NCBI GenBank assembly: GCA_041658245.1
Contig: JBBAAM010000012.1
Location: 7,880 to 71,879 of the forward strand
Direction of reading: 5' to 3'
Source: Fen-1258 sp041658245
GTDB taxonomy: Bacteria > Bacteroidota > Ignavibacteria > Ignavibacteriales > Melioribacteraceae
DNA length: 64,000 nt
A model generated the notes under the pieces. The model searched no databases. It saw only the letters and a program-made list of their open reading frames with translations, and was not told the origin of the DNA. The position numbers and the translations under genes were made by a program. Shown here piece after piece: positions 16,063 through 24,728 of this stretch (within the stretch, counting starts at the first letter, position 1; the number at the start of each line of letters is the position of its first letter).

Positions 16063-17943
16063 GTGGAATATATCGACAAGCTCAAAAAAGAAATTGCTAA
16101 AATTAGCGAAAATGAAATACGTATAGTTAAGAGTTTAGAACCAAATTCTATATTAATTCCAAAGCTTGACCCTATAATGAAAAGTTATATTAATGACATG
16201 CAAGGAATTATTACAGAACAAATAGACACCTATATTAAAAGTGATTACAGATGGTTGGCTCTTGTTTATAACAGTTCGGTATTAGAAAGATTAATGGCAA
16301 ATAATCGGATTTATTTTCTTAAAGGAGAGGAACATAATAAAATTAAATTAATGCAAGATGTTATTTTTGATTGGTATGAAACAAAAGCCGAATCGAGTAA
16401 TTTATTATCATTATTCCAAATGGCCTTGACTAAAGATTTTGACCATGCATTATGTCCTTATTTTGGATTTGTTAGATATAAACAAATTGCTGGTGGAAAT
16501 CTCTTAGATATTAGTGAAATTTTCTCTGAATCATTTGTTCGATTTTTCCATGATTTATTATGGGATGCCATTAAAAATGATGTCACTGAGAACCCTAATT
16601 CAATTCTCGCTACATACAAAATTGTGGATGAGATAATTGAAATTGCGTGTCAATCTATTCTCTGTACTGGAAATGGTTTTTCATCTGTGCTTAAATTGAA
16701 ATACCAGCTTTCTAAGATAACAGGTAATTGGAAAATAGCCCGGAGAAGTGAACATGATATTTTGGCCTCTTTAATATGTATTAATATTGTAGATCCTGAT
16801 TGGACTCACTATTATTATTTTCCCTATGTATTTTTACATACAGTCCCATATGGAGCTTTAGCAATAGCATGTAAACGTAAACTTAATTTGGATTCTTATG
16901 TTAGTAATAAACTAAAATATCTTTCCGAGATTTTTGATTTATTTGAAATCATAGAAACTAAATTATTAGATACTAAGAAGGATTTAGAAAAAGAATGGGG
17001 CACACATCTTAAAATAATGAACTCTCCTAAAGAAAATAATATAACCATAACTCAGATGGTCAATGATCTAAAGAAACATTTTGAAGATAAATTGGATGTT
17101 AATTTATGCATGGATTTTAATGTAGATAAAGGAACTAAGCATATCCCAAAAATAATGAATAAGAGGGCAGCATTTCTTGATCTCAGTGAAGACCGAGCAA
17201 ATCAATTGATCATTTATAGGAATTCAACTCCATTACGGTCTATTGAGATAAAATCGTTACTTAAAGATTTTGAAGAAAAAGCGCCTAATAAACTTGAATT
17301 ACCAGATCGCTTTTCTTCAAATTTTTTAAACTTTAAAAGTTTGTTGGATATAGATTTAATTTCAAGTTCCAAAATATTTGCAAGGATATCTGAATATTCA
17401 AGAATTAATTCATACACTTTTTTTAGACTCCTTAAGGAATTTTACGAATATGCTATTTATGGAAATGGGGCATTACGTACAAATGAAACTCCGGACGGTT
17501 GGATGTGCTGCTTTGATGATGAAAATTCCTCCTTAATGGCAGCACTTTCATTACTTAAGGAAATAAAAGAGTTTAATTCATTGCTACATGATAAGTATGC
17601 AGAAATTTATAAATATACCGATAATGGTATTGGAATAAGAATTGGATTGCATGTTAAATCAATCTCAATGGAACTTTCAACGTCCATAGAATCACTTGCG
17701 GATGAAGCTTTAAACCTAACAGGTCATTTTCAAAAAAAAGGTGGCGATGAATTTAAAAAATTCACAACTAAATTAGATGATGATAGCATCTTATGGGTTT
17801 TAACAATTAGTAAAGAAACATTTGAGGTATTGAATTCATCCGCTAATTTAATAAATGAATTTAATAGTATTGAAAAAATTGGACCATTTATCACCCAAAT
17901 AAGTAATCATGATGTTTATATATTTGGTCAGACAAAGCGTTAG
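16063..17943 (+). CDS. Large protein with a degenerate class III nucleotide cyclase-like C-terminus
   Basis: 626-residue soluble protein. Residues 1 to about 420 are helical and unrecognised. From about 430 the layout follows class III adenylate/guanylate cyclases: SSKIFARISEYSRINSYTFF...LLKEFYEYAIYGNGALR, then ETPDGWMCCFDDENSSLMAA (like GDGxMAxF...A..A), GIGIRIGLHVKS (like IRIGIHTG) and ADEALNLTGHFQKKGG (like G..VN.AaRL). The G before D is Pro and the 'HTG' is 'HVK', so catalysis is doubtful and a sensor role is possible. GTG start with GGGG upstream. It lies between the acetyltransferase and livH. Family assignment is moderate. Confidence 0.55.
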   Translation: MEYIDKLKKEIAKISENEIRIVKSLEPNSILIPKLDPIMKSYINDMQGIITEQIDTYIKSDYRWLALVYNSSVLERLMANNRIYFLKGEEHNKIKLMQDVIFDWYETKAESSNLLSLFQMALTKDFDHALCPYFGFVRYKQIAGGNLLDISEIFSESFVRFFHDLLWDAIKNDVTENPNSILATYKIVDEIIEIACQSILCTGNGFSSVLKLKYQLSKITGNWKIARRSEHDILASLICINIVDPDWTHYYYFPYVFLHTVPYGALAIACKRKLNLDSYVSNKLKYLSEIFDLFEIIETKLLDTKKDLEKEWGTHLKIMNSPKENNITITQMVNDLKKHFEDKLDVNLCMDFNVDKGTKHIPKIMNKRAAFLDLSEDRANQLIIYRNSTPLRSIEIKSLLKDFEEKAPNKLELPDRFSSNFLNFKSLLDIDLISSSKIFARISEYSRINSYTFFRLLKEFYEYAIYGNGALRTNETPDGWMCCFDDENSSLMAALSLLKEIKEFNSLLHDKYAEIYKYTDNGIGIRIGLHVKSISMELSTSIESLADEALNLTGHFQKKGGDEFKKFTTKLDDDSILWVLTISKETFEVLNSSANLINEFNSIEKIGPFITQISNHDVYIFGQTKR

Positions 17944-17950
17944 TAAAACA

Positions 17951-18829
17951 GTGAATATTCAATATATTTTTAATATTCTTTTATATTCTGCAGTCACTAT
18001 TGATGTAGCCATTTCATTTTTATTGATTTATATTGTAACACGTTTCTTTCACTTTGCTCACGCAGTAGTTTTCACATCTGGTGCATACTTTACGTTTTTA
18101 TTTAGCAAGTTGTTAGGTTGTTCGTTGTTGGTTGCAATTCCTTTAGCTGTTCTATGTGCTTGTACGCTTGGCTGTTTGATGGAGATAGTAGTTTATAAAC
18201 CGCTCCGCAAAAAAAAATCTTCTTCATTAATTCTATTACTTGCTTCACTTGGTATTTACATTGTTCTGCAGAATGTTATTTCAATGGTTTTTGGTGATGA
18301 TACAAAATCAATCCGGACCTGGCCGGTGGTGGAGGGAATTGATGTATTCGGTGCACGTATTACGGAAGTGCAAATAATAATTATAGTTGCAAGTGTAGTT
18401 CTATTGATACTGGTTGCTGGTTACTTGTCGCTGGCAAAAACCGGAAAAGCTATGAGAGCAGTTGCTAATGATCCTGAACTTGCAAACATTTCAGGTATCA
18501 ACAGCAATAAGGTTATTTTAATATCATTCGCAATCGGTTCCGCACTTGCCGGTATTGCCGGTATTCTTGTTTCTCTCGATGTTGATATGACTCCAACTAT
18601 GGGAATGAATGCTTTAATGATGGGAGTTGTTGCTATGATAGTAGGTGGAGTTGGCAGCATTTGGGGAATTGTTCTCGGTTCGTTATTACTTGCATTAGCA
18701 CAAAATCTTGGTGTATGGTATATAAGTTCACAATGGCAAGATGCAATTGCCTTTGCAATATTATTAATCTTCCTTCTCTTCAAACCGGAAGGATTCTTTG
18801 GCAAGAAACTAAAAAAGGCAAACATTTGA
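17951..18829 (+). CDS. livH: Branched-chain amino acid-type ABC transporter permease
   Basis: Inner-membrane permease of the LivH family, about 292 residues with eight or so hydrophobic helices. Diagnostic segments: YKPLRKKKSSSLILLLASLG, GKAMRAVANDPELANISGIN (the cytoplasmic loop that contacts the ATPases) and GGVGSIWGIVLGSLLLALAQ, ending FLLFKPEGFFGKK. I prefer the GTG at 17951 (NIQYIFNILLYSAVTID), which matches the short family N-terminus and lies 7 bases after the previous stop. ATGs at 17909/17912 would overlap the cyclase-like gene by about 35 bases. From this gene onward the sequence looks like ordinary housekeeping DNA of this genome. Confidence 0.92.
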   Translation: MNIQYIFNILLYSAVTIDVAISFLLIYIVTRFFHFAHAVVFTSGAYFTFLFSKLLGCSLLVAIPLAVLCACTLGCLMEIVVYKPLRKKKSSSLILLLASLGIYIVLQNVISMVFGDDTKSIRTWPVVEGIDVFGARITEVQIIIIVASVVLLILVAGYLSLAKTGKAMRAVANDPELANISGINSNKVILISFAIGSALAGIAGILVSLDVDMTPTMGMNALMMGVVAMIVGGVGSIWGIVLGSLLLALAQNLGVWYISSQWQDAIAFAILLIFLLFKPEGFFGKKLKKANI

Positions 18830-18890
18830 ACTCATCTCCTGTTTCCCATTCTCTTGGTAAGAGAAGGGGACTAAGGGGTTGAGTTGGTAA
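18829..18890. repeat. Palindromic repeat between livH and livM (diverged CTCTCC family)
   Basis: CTCATCTCCTGTTTCCCATT then CTCTTGGTAAGAG, and AAGGGGACTAAGGGGTTGAG: an imperfect hairpin with CTCTT/AAGAG at its tip, in the same arrangement as the copies at 5.43 and 12.02 kb. It sits inside an operon. Confidence 0.55.
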
Positions 18891-18895
18891 ATAGC

Positions 18896-19810
18896 ATGGA
18901 ATATTTGTTACATATATTAATCTTAATCGGCATTTACACAATTCTATCAGTGTCGCTTAACCTATTAGTCGGTTACACCGGAATTCTTTCAATTGCTCAC
19001 GCCGCTTTTTATGGAGTCGGTGCTTACGTTGTCGCATTAATGGCTCTTAAGTTTCAAACACCTTTTTTATTAAATCTATTTTTAGCAATCGTTGCTTCCG
19101 GAATTTTCGGCGCATTGGTTGGCATTCCATCATTAAGATTGCGGGATGATTATTTTATTATAGCAACGTTCGCATTTCAGATAATTACATTCAGCATACT
19201 TAACAATCTTGTTGATTTCACAGGCGGACCTCTCGGCTTACCCGGCATTCCTCAGCCAAATATTTTTGGATTCAAAATTACAACTCACGTTGAGTTTTTA
19301 ATACTTGTAATTATTCTTGGCGGAGTAACATTCTGGATATCAAACAAAATAGTTAAATCACCTTTTGGAAGGTTATTAAAAGCAATAAGAGAAGATGAAG
19401 TTTTTGTTAGAGCTGCGGGCAGAAATGTATCCGATGCAAAAGTAAAAGTATTTGTAATCAGTGCTTCGCTTGCATCAATTGCCGGTGTAGTTTATGCGAC
19501 ATATATCACTTACATAGATCCGACAAGCTTCACAATCATGGAATCAATTTTCATAATATCTATTGTAATTATCGGCGGTTCAGCAAACTTAAAAGGATCA
19601 ATTGTTGGTGCAGTTGTTTTAGTTGCGTTACCTGAGTTACTCAGATTTATCGGCTTGCCAAATTCAATCGCCGCAAACATCAGACAAATTCTATATGGTG
19701 CATTGCTTGTAATATTTATGTTATGGCGTCCGCAAGGATTTCTTGGTGAATATAAGTTTGGTAAGGAAGCAGTTAGAAGTAAGGAATCAGAAATAAGGAG
19801 TAAGAAGTAA
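18896..19810 (+). CDS. livM: Branched-chain amino acid-type ABC transporter permease
   Basis: Second permease of the heterodimer, about 304 residues. It begins MEYLLHILILIGIYTILSVS with LNLLVGYTGILSIAHAAFYG next, the LivM signature. The loop GRLLKAIREDEVFVRAAGRN and the ending LWRPQGFLGEYKFGKEAV are also typical. ATG at 18896 is preferred to the TTG at 18884. It is separated from livH by a repeat and from livG by two bases. Confidence 0.93.
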   Translation: MEYLLHILILIGIYTILSVSLNLLVGYTGILSIAHAAFYGVGAYVVALMALKFQTPFLLNLFLAIVASGIFGALVGIPSLRLRDDYFIIATFAFQIITFSILNNLVDFTGGPLGLPGIPQPNIFGFKITTHVEFLILVIILGGVTFWISNKIVKSPFGRLLKAIREDEVFVRAAGRNVSDAKVKVFVISASLASIAGVVYATYITYIDPTSFTIMESIFIISIVIIGGSANLKGSIVGAVVLVALPELLRFIGLPNSIAANIRQILYGALLVIFMLWRPQGFLGEYKFGKEAVRSKESEIRSKK

Positions 19811-19812
19811 AT

Positions 19813-20568
19813 ATGCTTTCTTTGCTAAGAGTAGATAATGTTTATAAATATTTTGACGGTGTAAAAGCGCTGAATGATTTCTCATGTGAAGTTCACGGAA
19901 ATGAAATTGTTGGGTTGATTGGTCCAAACGGTGCGGGTAAATCAACTCTATTTAACGTTATAACAGGATTCATTGAAAGCGATAACGGAAACATTGAGTT
20001 CAATAAAAAAGTAATTACGAAATATCCCTCACATAAAATTATTAAACTAGGTATCTCCAGAACCTTTCAAGACTTGCGGTTGATCAAACAAATGTCCGTT
20101 TTGGACAATATTCTTCTTTGTTTTAACAGTCAAGATGGAGAAGAACTTCAGAATATTATTTTCAGATCAAAATCCATTTCGAAAGTCGAGGAAGAAAATA
20201 AACTTAAATCGCTTGATCTTCTTCGTTATGCCGGAATAGAAGCAAAAGCAAATGATCTTGCCGGAACTCTTTCTTATGGTCAACAGAAATTGTTAAGCAT
20301 AATTTGCTGTCTTGCTGCAGATTCCAAATTACTTTTATTGGATGAACCGATCGCGGGTATCAATCCTGAAATGAGGGAGAAGATACTAACAATAATTTCA
20401 GCACTTCCTTCAAAAGGGAAGTCTGTAATTCTTATAGAACACGACATGGATTTTATTATGAGAATATGTAATAGATTAATTTTCATGGATGCCGGTTACA
20501 AAGTAAGCGAAGGAACACCTGAAGAAGTTCGCAACGATCCAAAAGTCATAGAAGCATATTTGGAGTAA
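19813..20568 (+). CDS. livG: ABC transporter ATP-binding protein, LivG type
   Basis: 251-residue ATPase. Walker A GPNGAGKST, then NVITGFI and the LivG-specific ISRTFQDLRL, the signature LSYGQQKLLSII (variant of LSGGQ), and Walker B LLLLDEPIAGINPEM with IEHDMDFIM. It energises uptake through LivH/LivM. The start is 2 bases after livM, so the genes are tightly coupled. Confidence 0.95.
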   Translation: MLSLLRVDNVYKYFDGVKALNDFSCEVHGNEIVGLIGPNGAGKSTLFNVITGFIESDNGNIEFNKKVITKYPSHKIIKLGISRTFQDLRLIKQMSVLDNILLCFNSQDGEELQNIIFRSKSISKVEEENKLKSLDLLRYAGIEAKANDLAGTLSYGQQKLLSIICCLAADSKLLLLDEPIAGINPEMREKILTIISALPSKGKSVILIEHDMDFIMRICNRLIFMDAGYKVSEGTPEEVRNDPKVIEAYLE

Positions 20569-20668
20569 ACCGTTAAAACGGTTATAACAAGTTGGTTTTG
20601 TATATAACCCACGACTTAAGTCGTGGGTTAGTAAAAAGATTATTAGATACAAACCGTTTCAACGGTTT
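20568..20668. repeat. Nested palindromic element between livG and livF
   Basis: Three hairpins in a row: AACCGTTAAAACGGTT (20568-20583), the perfect 24-base palindrome AACCCACGACTT/AAGTCGTGGGTT (20606-20629), and AAACCGTTTCAACGGTTT (20651-20668). The outer hairpins share the CCGTT/AACGG core, and GGTTTTGTAT (from 20594) can pair with ATACAAACC (20647-20655) to enclose the middle one. It starts in the livG stop codon. This is a REP-like element inside an operon. Confidence 0.8.
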
Positions 20669-20677
20669 AATAAAGAA

Positions 20678-21379
20678 ATGTTAGAGATAAAAAACCTAAA
20701 TACCGGATACGACAAAAAACAAGTTCTCTTCGATCTTTCTTTGAAAGTAGAAAATGGAGAAATTGTCTCTGTTATTGGTCCCAACGGTGCCGGTAAATCC
20801 ACAATTCTCAAAGCCGTTTGCGGGTTAATTCCCGCGTGGAATGGTGAAATCCTTTTTGATAAGAAAAATCTAAATCATAACCAGCCGTCAAAAAACATTG
20901 CACTTGGAATTACCTTCGCTCCGCAAGGCAACCGCGTCTTTGATGAATTGAGTGTAAAAGAAAATTTAGAAATAGGCGGTTATCTTTTACCAAAGGGTAA
21001 ACTGAACGAAAGAATTGAATCGGTTCTTAAAATATTTACGATTTTGAAAGATAGATTCAAACAAACCGCCGGTTCATTAAGCGGAGGAGAAAAACAAATG
21101 CTCGCATTAGGACGAGCTCTCATTCCCCAACCCAAACTTCTTTTGTTAGATGAACCTTCGCTCGGTCTCGCCCCAAACTTATTGAATGATGTATTTCAAA
21201 AGATTGTCGAAATAAATAAAACTATGAATCTTTCTATACTAATTGTTGAGCAGAAAGTCAGAGAAGTTCTCGCAATCTCACATGAAGTCTATTCAATCAA
21301 ACTCGGGAAAAATGCTTTTGAAGGAAAACCCGAGGTACTTCTTAACGACAAAGAGAAACTGAAGAATTTATTTTTATAG
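20678..21379 (+). CDS. livF: ABC transporter ATP-binding protein, LivF type
   Basis: 233-residue second ATPase. LEIKNLNTGYDKKQVLFDLS opens the domain; Walker A GPNGAGKST; the LivF-typical ITFAPQGNRVFDELSVKENL; signature LSGGEKQMLALGRAL; Walker B LLLLDEPSLGLAP. It completes livKHMGF. It follows livG after a 109-base repeat-bearing spacer and ends convergently with nuoN, 128 bases away. Confidence 0.95.
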   Translation: MLEIKNLNTGYDKKQVLFDLSLKVENGEIVSVIGPNGAGKSTILKAVCGLIPAWNGEILFDKKNLNHNQPSKNIALGITFAPQGNRVFDELSVKENLEIGGYLLPKGKLNERIESVLKIFTILKDRFKQTAGSLSGGEKQMLALGRALIPQPKLLLLDEPSLGLAPNLLNDVFQKIVEINKTMNLSILIVEQKVREVLAISHEVYSIKLGKNAFEGKPEVLLNDKEKLKNLFL

Positions 21380-21507
21380 CTTTTCACAGTTCTTTTGTTC
21401 AATCATATTAAAATATATTTTTATAAATGCGGATGTTTTTAATAGTGCATTCACTATGAAAGTATGACCTAACGCCCCGTAAAATTAATTAGGAAAAATT
21501 TTTTGAA

Positions 21508-23016
21508 TTACAAACCCAGCATTACTAAACAACTTGTAGCCGCATCTACCAATGGTGAAAAGTAGATACCAAAAACAAGAATTGCTGCAACTAATACTGA
21601 AACAAGAATTGTATTCGGAAGTGAAGTGGTTACAGTTTGGGTTTCTTTTTCCGGTTTGGTTAAGAACATATGTTTAAGAACGCGTATATAGTAATAAAGA
21701 GAGACAACCGAATTCAATAAAGCTATTACTGCAACGGCAATCATTTTTGCATCTACAAGCGCAATGAACAAATAAAGTTTGCCGATAAATCCCGCAGTCG
21801 GCGGAAGTCCGGTTAACGAAACCAAAAATATAGCAAGCGATACACCAAGGAAAGGTGATGTAATTCCAAGACCGTTATAATCATGAATATCTTCCGAGCC
21901 GATCTTGTTAGCTATCAACATCACAACCAAAAATGCACCGAGGTTCATAATCAAATAAACAGAGAAATAAATTAAGATTGCGAGCAATCCTTGATTTGAT
22001 AGAACAACTAAACCGAGAAGTAAATATCCCGCATGAGCGATTGAAGAATAAGCAAGCATTCTCTTCATATTGTTTTGCCAGAGAGCAGAGAAGTTGCCAA
22101 GTGTCATTGTAAGAATCGAAATTGCGATAAGCAAAGTTTTCCAATCGAAGACATTGATCAATTGCCACATACCGTTTGCATCGGTATAGGAAACAAAAGT
22201 TGTTCTTATAAATCTTATAAGAAGTGCAAATCCGGCAGCTTTACTTGCAACAGAAAGAAATGCGGTAATTGTTATCGGAGCGCCTTCATAAACATCGGGC
22301 GTCCAGAAGTGAAATGGTGCAGAAGAAATTTTATATCCAATGCCGGCAAAAATTAAGAGACTAGCAAATGCGAGTGTAAAAAGATTTATATGCGGATTCT
22401 GAATCAGCGAATTAATTATATAAAGATTTGTACTTCCGGTTAATCCATAAATCAAAGAAATGCCGAAAAGCATTAACCCGGATGATATTGCACCGTATAA
22501 TAAATATTTCAATGCTGCTTCGCTGTTTCTCTCTCTTAATTTCGTAAATCCGGAAAGCACGTATGATGAGAGAGACATTAATTCCATTGAAAGATAGATC
22601 AAGATAAGATCTGCAGCAGAGATCATGAAGAACATTCCCAGAACCATACCGAATATCAGAGCATAATATTCACCTATTCTATCTTTGATCTTAATAATTT
22701 CTTCCGAACCGAAAGAGAAGAAAATGATAAAGATAGTTGCTACGACCACGATCATCTTGAAAAAAACACCGAAAGAATCTACTGCAACCATTCCATAAGT
22801 ATATAATGCAGGCTGGAATGCAAATCCTTTTTCACCGAATTGATCTAATACAAAGTAACCTGTGATTAAAATTCCGGCGAGAGCTACATAAGGGATAATT
22901 TTTTTGTCTTTATGAAAAATCAGATCGGTAAGAACCAGTACAAGCAGAACAATAGAAATAACAATTTCCGGTACAATTAAACTAAGTGACTGATATAGAT
23001 TTGTATTTGCCATCAT
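21508..23016 (-). CDS. nuoN: NADH-quinone oxidoreductase subunit N
   Basis: Antiporter-like membrane subunit of complex I, 502 residues. Core helices LIYLSMELMSLSSYVLSGF, KAAGFALLIRF, LAYSSIAHAGYLLLGLVVL (with the conserved Lys upstream in NNMKRMLAYSS) and FLVSLTGLPPTAGFIGKLYL define NuoN and set it apart from NuoL/M. It is the last gene of the nuo operon, 16 bases after nuoM. Its final ~25 codons exist in two further copies at 10.75 and 11.85 kb. Confidence 0.97.
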   Translation of the reverse strand: MMANTNLYQSLSLIVPEIVISIVLLVLVLTDLIFHKDKKIIPYVALAGILITGYFVLDQFGEKGFAFQPALYTYGMVAVDSFGVFFKMIVVVATIFIIFFSFGSEEIIKIKDRIGEYYALIFGMVLGMFFMISAADLILIYLSMELMSLSSYVLSGFTKLRERNSEAALKYLLYGAISSGLMLFGISLIYGLTGSTNLYIINSLIQNPHINLFTLAFASLLIFAGIGYKISSAPFHFWTPDVYEGAPITITAFLSVASKAAGFALLIRFIRTTFVSYTDANGMWQLINVFDWKTLLIAISILTMTLGNFSALWQNNMKRMLAYSSIAHAGYLLLGLVVLSNQGLLAILIYFSVYLIMNLGAFLVVMLIANKIGSEDIHDYNGLGITSPFLGVSLAIFLVSLTGLPPTAGFIGKLYLFIALVDAKMIAVAVIALLNSVVSLYYYIRVLKHMFLTKPEKETQTVTTSLPNTILVSVLVAAILVFGIYFSPLVDAATSCLVMLGL

Positions 23017-23032
23017 TAAAATTATAATCCGC

Positions 23033-24619
23033 TTAATGTAGTTGAGCTATATTATTAACAAAATTTACCAGAGAATTTACAGATGAATTCATTATGTCCA
23101 GCATTGCAGAAGGATAAACTCCTAAGAAAATAATAATTATAGTAAGAGGAATGAACATTGCATATTCGCGTTTATCAAGATCTTTAAGTGCTGACCATTT
23201 TTCATTTAACGGACCGAAGAAAATTCTTTGAAGAGTCCACAACATATAACCTGCACCAAGAAGAATTCCAAGAGTAGAAATAATAGTAAGAACTCTTATT
23301 GCGCTTACTCCGAATGCACCAATGAATACAAGCACTTCAGAAACGAATCCGCTCATGCTTGGTAGACCGATTGCAGCAAAGAATGCAACTGTAACAAATC
23401 CGGTATAGACCGGCATTTGAGAAGCAAGTCCTCCAAAATCGTTTAATCCTCTTGTATGAGCGCGATCGTAAAGAACTCCAACGATCAAGAAGAGCATTGC
23501 AGTAATTGTTCCGTGATTGAACATTTGGAATATTGCACCGTTAATTCCGACAGTTGTAAGTGAAGCCATACCAAGTAAAACGTAACCCATGTGAGAAACA
23601 GAGGAATAGGCGATCAACTTTTTGAAATCTTTTTGAGCAAGTGCAACAAGCGCACCGTAAACAATATTTATCATTCCGAAGAGTGCAATATACCACATCA
23701 AATCTCGTGTGATATCTGGAAAAATTGGATAGCTAACACGAAGAATTCCATAAGTACCCATCTTTAAAAGAACGCCGGCAAGAATAACGCTGATTGGTGT
23801 TGGCGCTTCTACGTGTGCATCGGGCAACCATGTATGGAACGGGAACATTGGAATTTTAATAGCAAAGCCGGCAAACAATGCAATGTATGCAATTAATCTT
23901 AAGTTATTGGGATTCAACGCAGATAAAATTCCATCGGCTGAATAATTAGCCGGATTCATTAAAGCGATTAAACTGAATGTATGAACTTTACTTCCGTCTG
24001 TCATTAATTCTGTAGCGCTGAAGTATAATCCGATCATAACTAAAAGAATGAAAACACTTCCAAACAATGTATAAATGAAAAACTTTATAGCTGCATATTC
24101 TTTTCTAGGTCCGCCCCAAATACCGATTAAGAAATACATCGGCAGTAACATCAATTCCCAGAAGATGTAGAATAAAAAGAAATCGAGAGAGACAAAAACG
24201 CCCATCATTCCGGCATCAAGTAGTAGAAAGAGTGCAAAGTAACCTTTAACGGATTTTTCAATTGTCCATGATGAAATAGCAGCGATGAATGAAATAAGTG
24301 CAGTTAAGAGAACCATCGGCATGCTTAATCCATCAATGCCTAAGAAATAATCTACCTTAACAGTTCCGAGCCAAGAAATACCGCCGATATTGATCCATCT
24401 AAATTTTTCTATGAATTGAAATGACTTTTCTTCATAGATACCTCCGCTTGCGTAATTATAGTTTGCAAGAAGGATTACAGCCAGTATAACTTGAAGAGCT
24501 GTAATACCAAGCGTCAAGTATTTAATTGAGTTGGGTTGTTCTTTTTTCATGAACAAGATTAAGAACATTCCCAGTACGGGAAGAAAAGTTATTAACGAAA
24601 GTATCGGAAATCCAATCAT
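23033..24619 (-). CDS. nuoM: NADH-quinone oxidoreductase subunit M
   Basis: Proton-pumping antiporter-like subunit, 528 residues. Markers are FWELMLLPMYFLIGIWGG, FPFHTWLPDAHVEAPTPISV, LLKMGTYGILR, KKLIAYSSVSHMGYVLLGM and NGAIFQMFNHGTITAMLFL. Length and topology (about 14 helices) match the family. It is separated from nuoL by a 109-base spacer that contains a repeat, and is still in the same direction and operon order. Confidence 0.97.
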   Translation of the reverse strand: MIGFPILSLITFLPVLGMFLILFMKKEQPNSIKYLTLGITALQVILAVILLANYNYASGGIYEEKSFQFIEKFRWINIGGISWLGTVKVDYFLGIDGLSMPMVLLTALISFIAAISSWTIEKSVKGYFALFLLLDAGMMGVFVSLDFFLFYIFWELMLLPMYFLIGIWGGPRKEYAAIKFFIYTLFGSVFILLVMIGLYFSATELMTDGSKVHTFSLIALMNPANYSADGILSALNPNNLRLIAYIALFAGFAIKIPMFPFHTWLPDAHVEAPTPISVILAGVLLKMGTYGILRVSYPIFPDITRDLMWYIALFGMINIVYGALVALAQKDFKKLIAYSSVSHMGYVLLGMASLTTVGINGAIFQMFNHGTITAMLFLIVGVLYDRAHTRGLNDFGGLASQMPVYTGFVTVAFFAAIGLPSMSGFVSEVLVFIGAFGVSAIRVLTIISTLGILLGAGYMLWTLQRIFFGPLNEKWSALKDLDKREYAMFIPLTIIIIFLGVYPSAMLDIMNSSVNSLVNFVNNIAQLH

Positions 24620-24639
24620 AACTACGAACCTATTTTTTA

Positions 24640-24722
24640 TATATTATTCTGAGTTCCGACTTGTCGGAACGAAAAATCTCTAAATCAATTTGTTAGGAGA
24701 CTCTTCGCTTCGCTCAGAGTTT
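24640..24722. repeat. Intergenic repeat between nuoL and nuoM
   Basis: ATTCTGAGTTCCGACTTGTC GGAACGAAAAATCTC and later AGACTCTTCGCTTCGCTCAG AGTT. The palindrome TTCCGACTTGTCGGAA and the CTTCGCTTCGCTCAGAGT phrase recur in form at 27.16 kb and 39.3 kb. It is a dispersed repeat, here inside an operon. Confidence 0.7.
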
Positions 24723-24728
24723 AAAATC

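Noticed and set aside
20568..20668. Riboswitch ahead of livF
   Set aside because: It consists of simple perfect palindromes without the conserved unpaired core of any riboswitch class I know. A REP-like element explains it.
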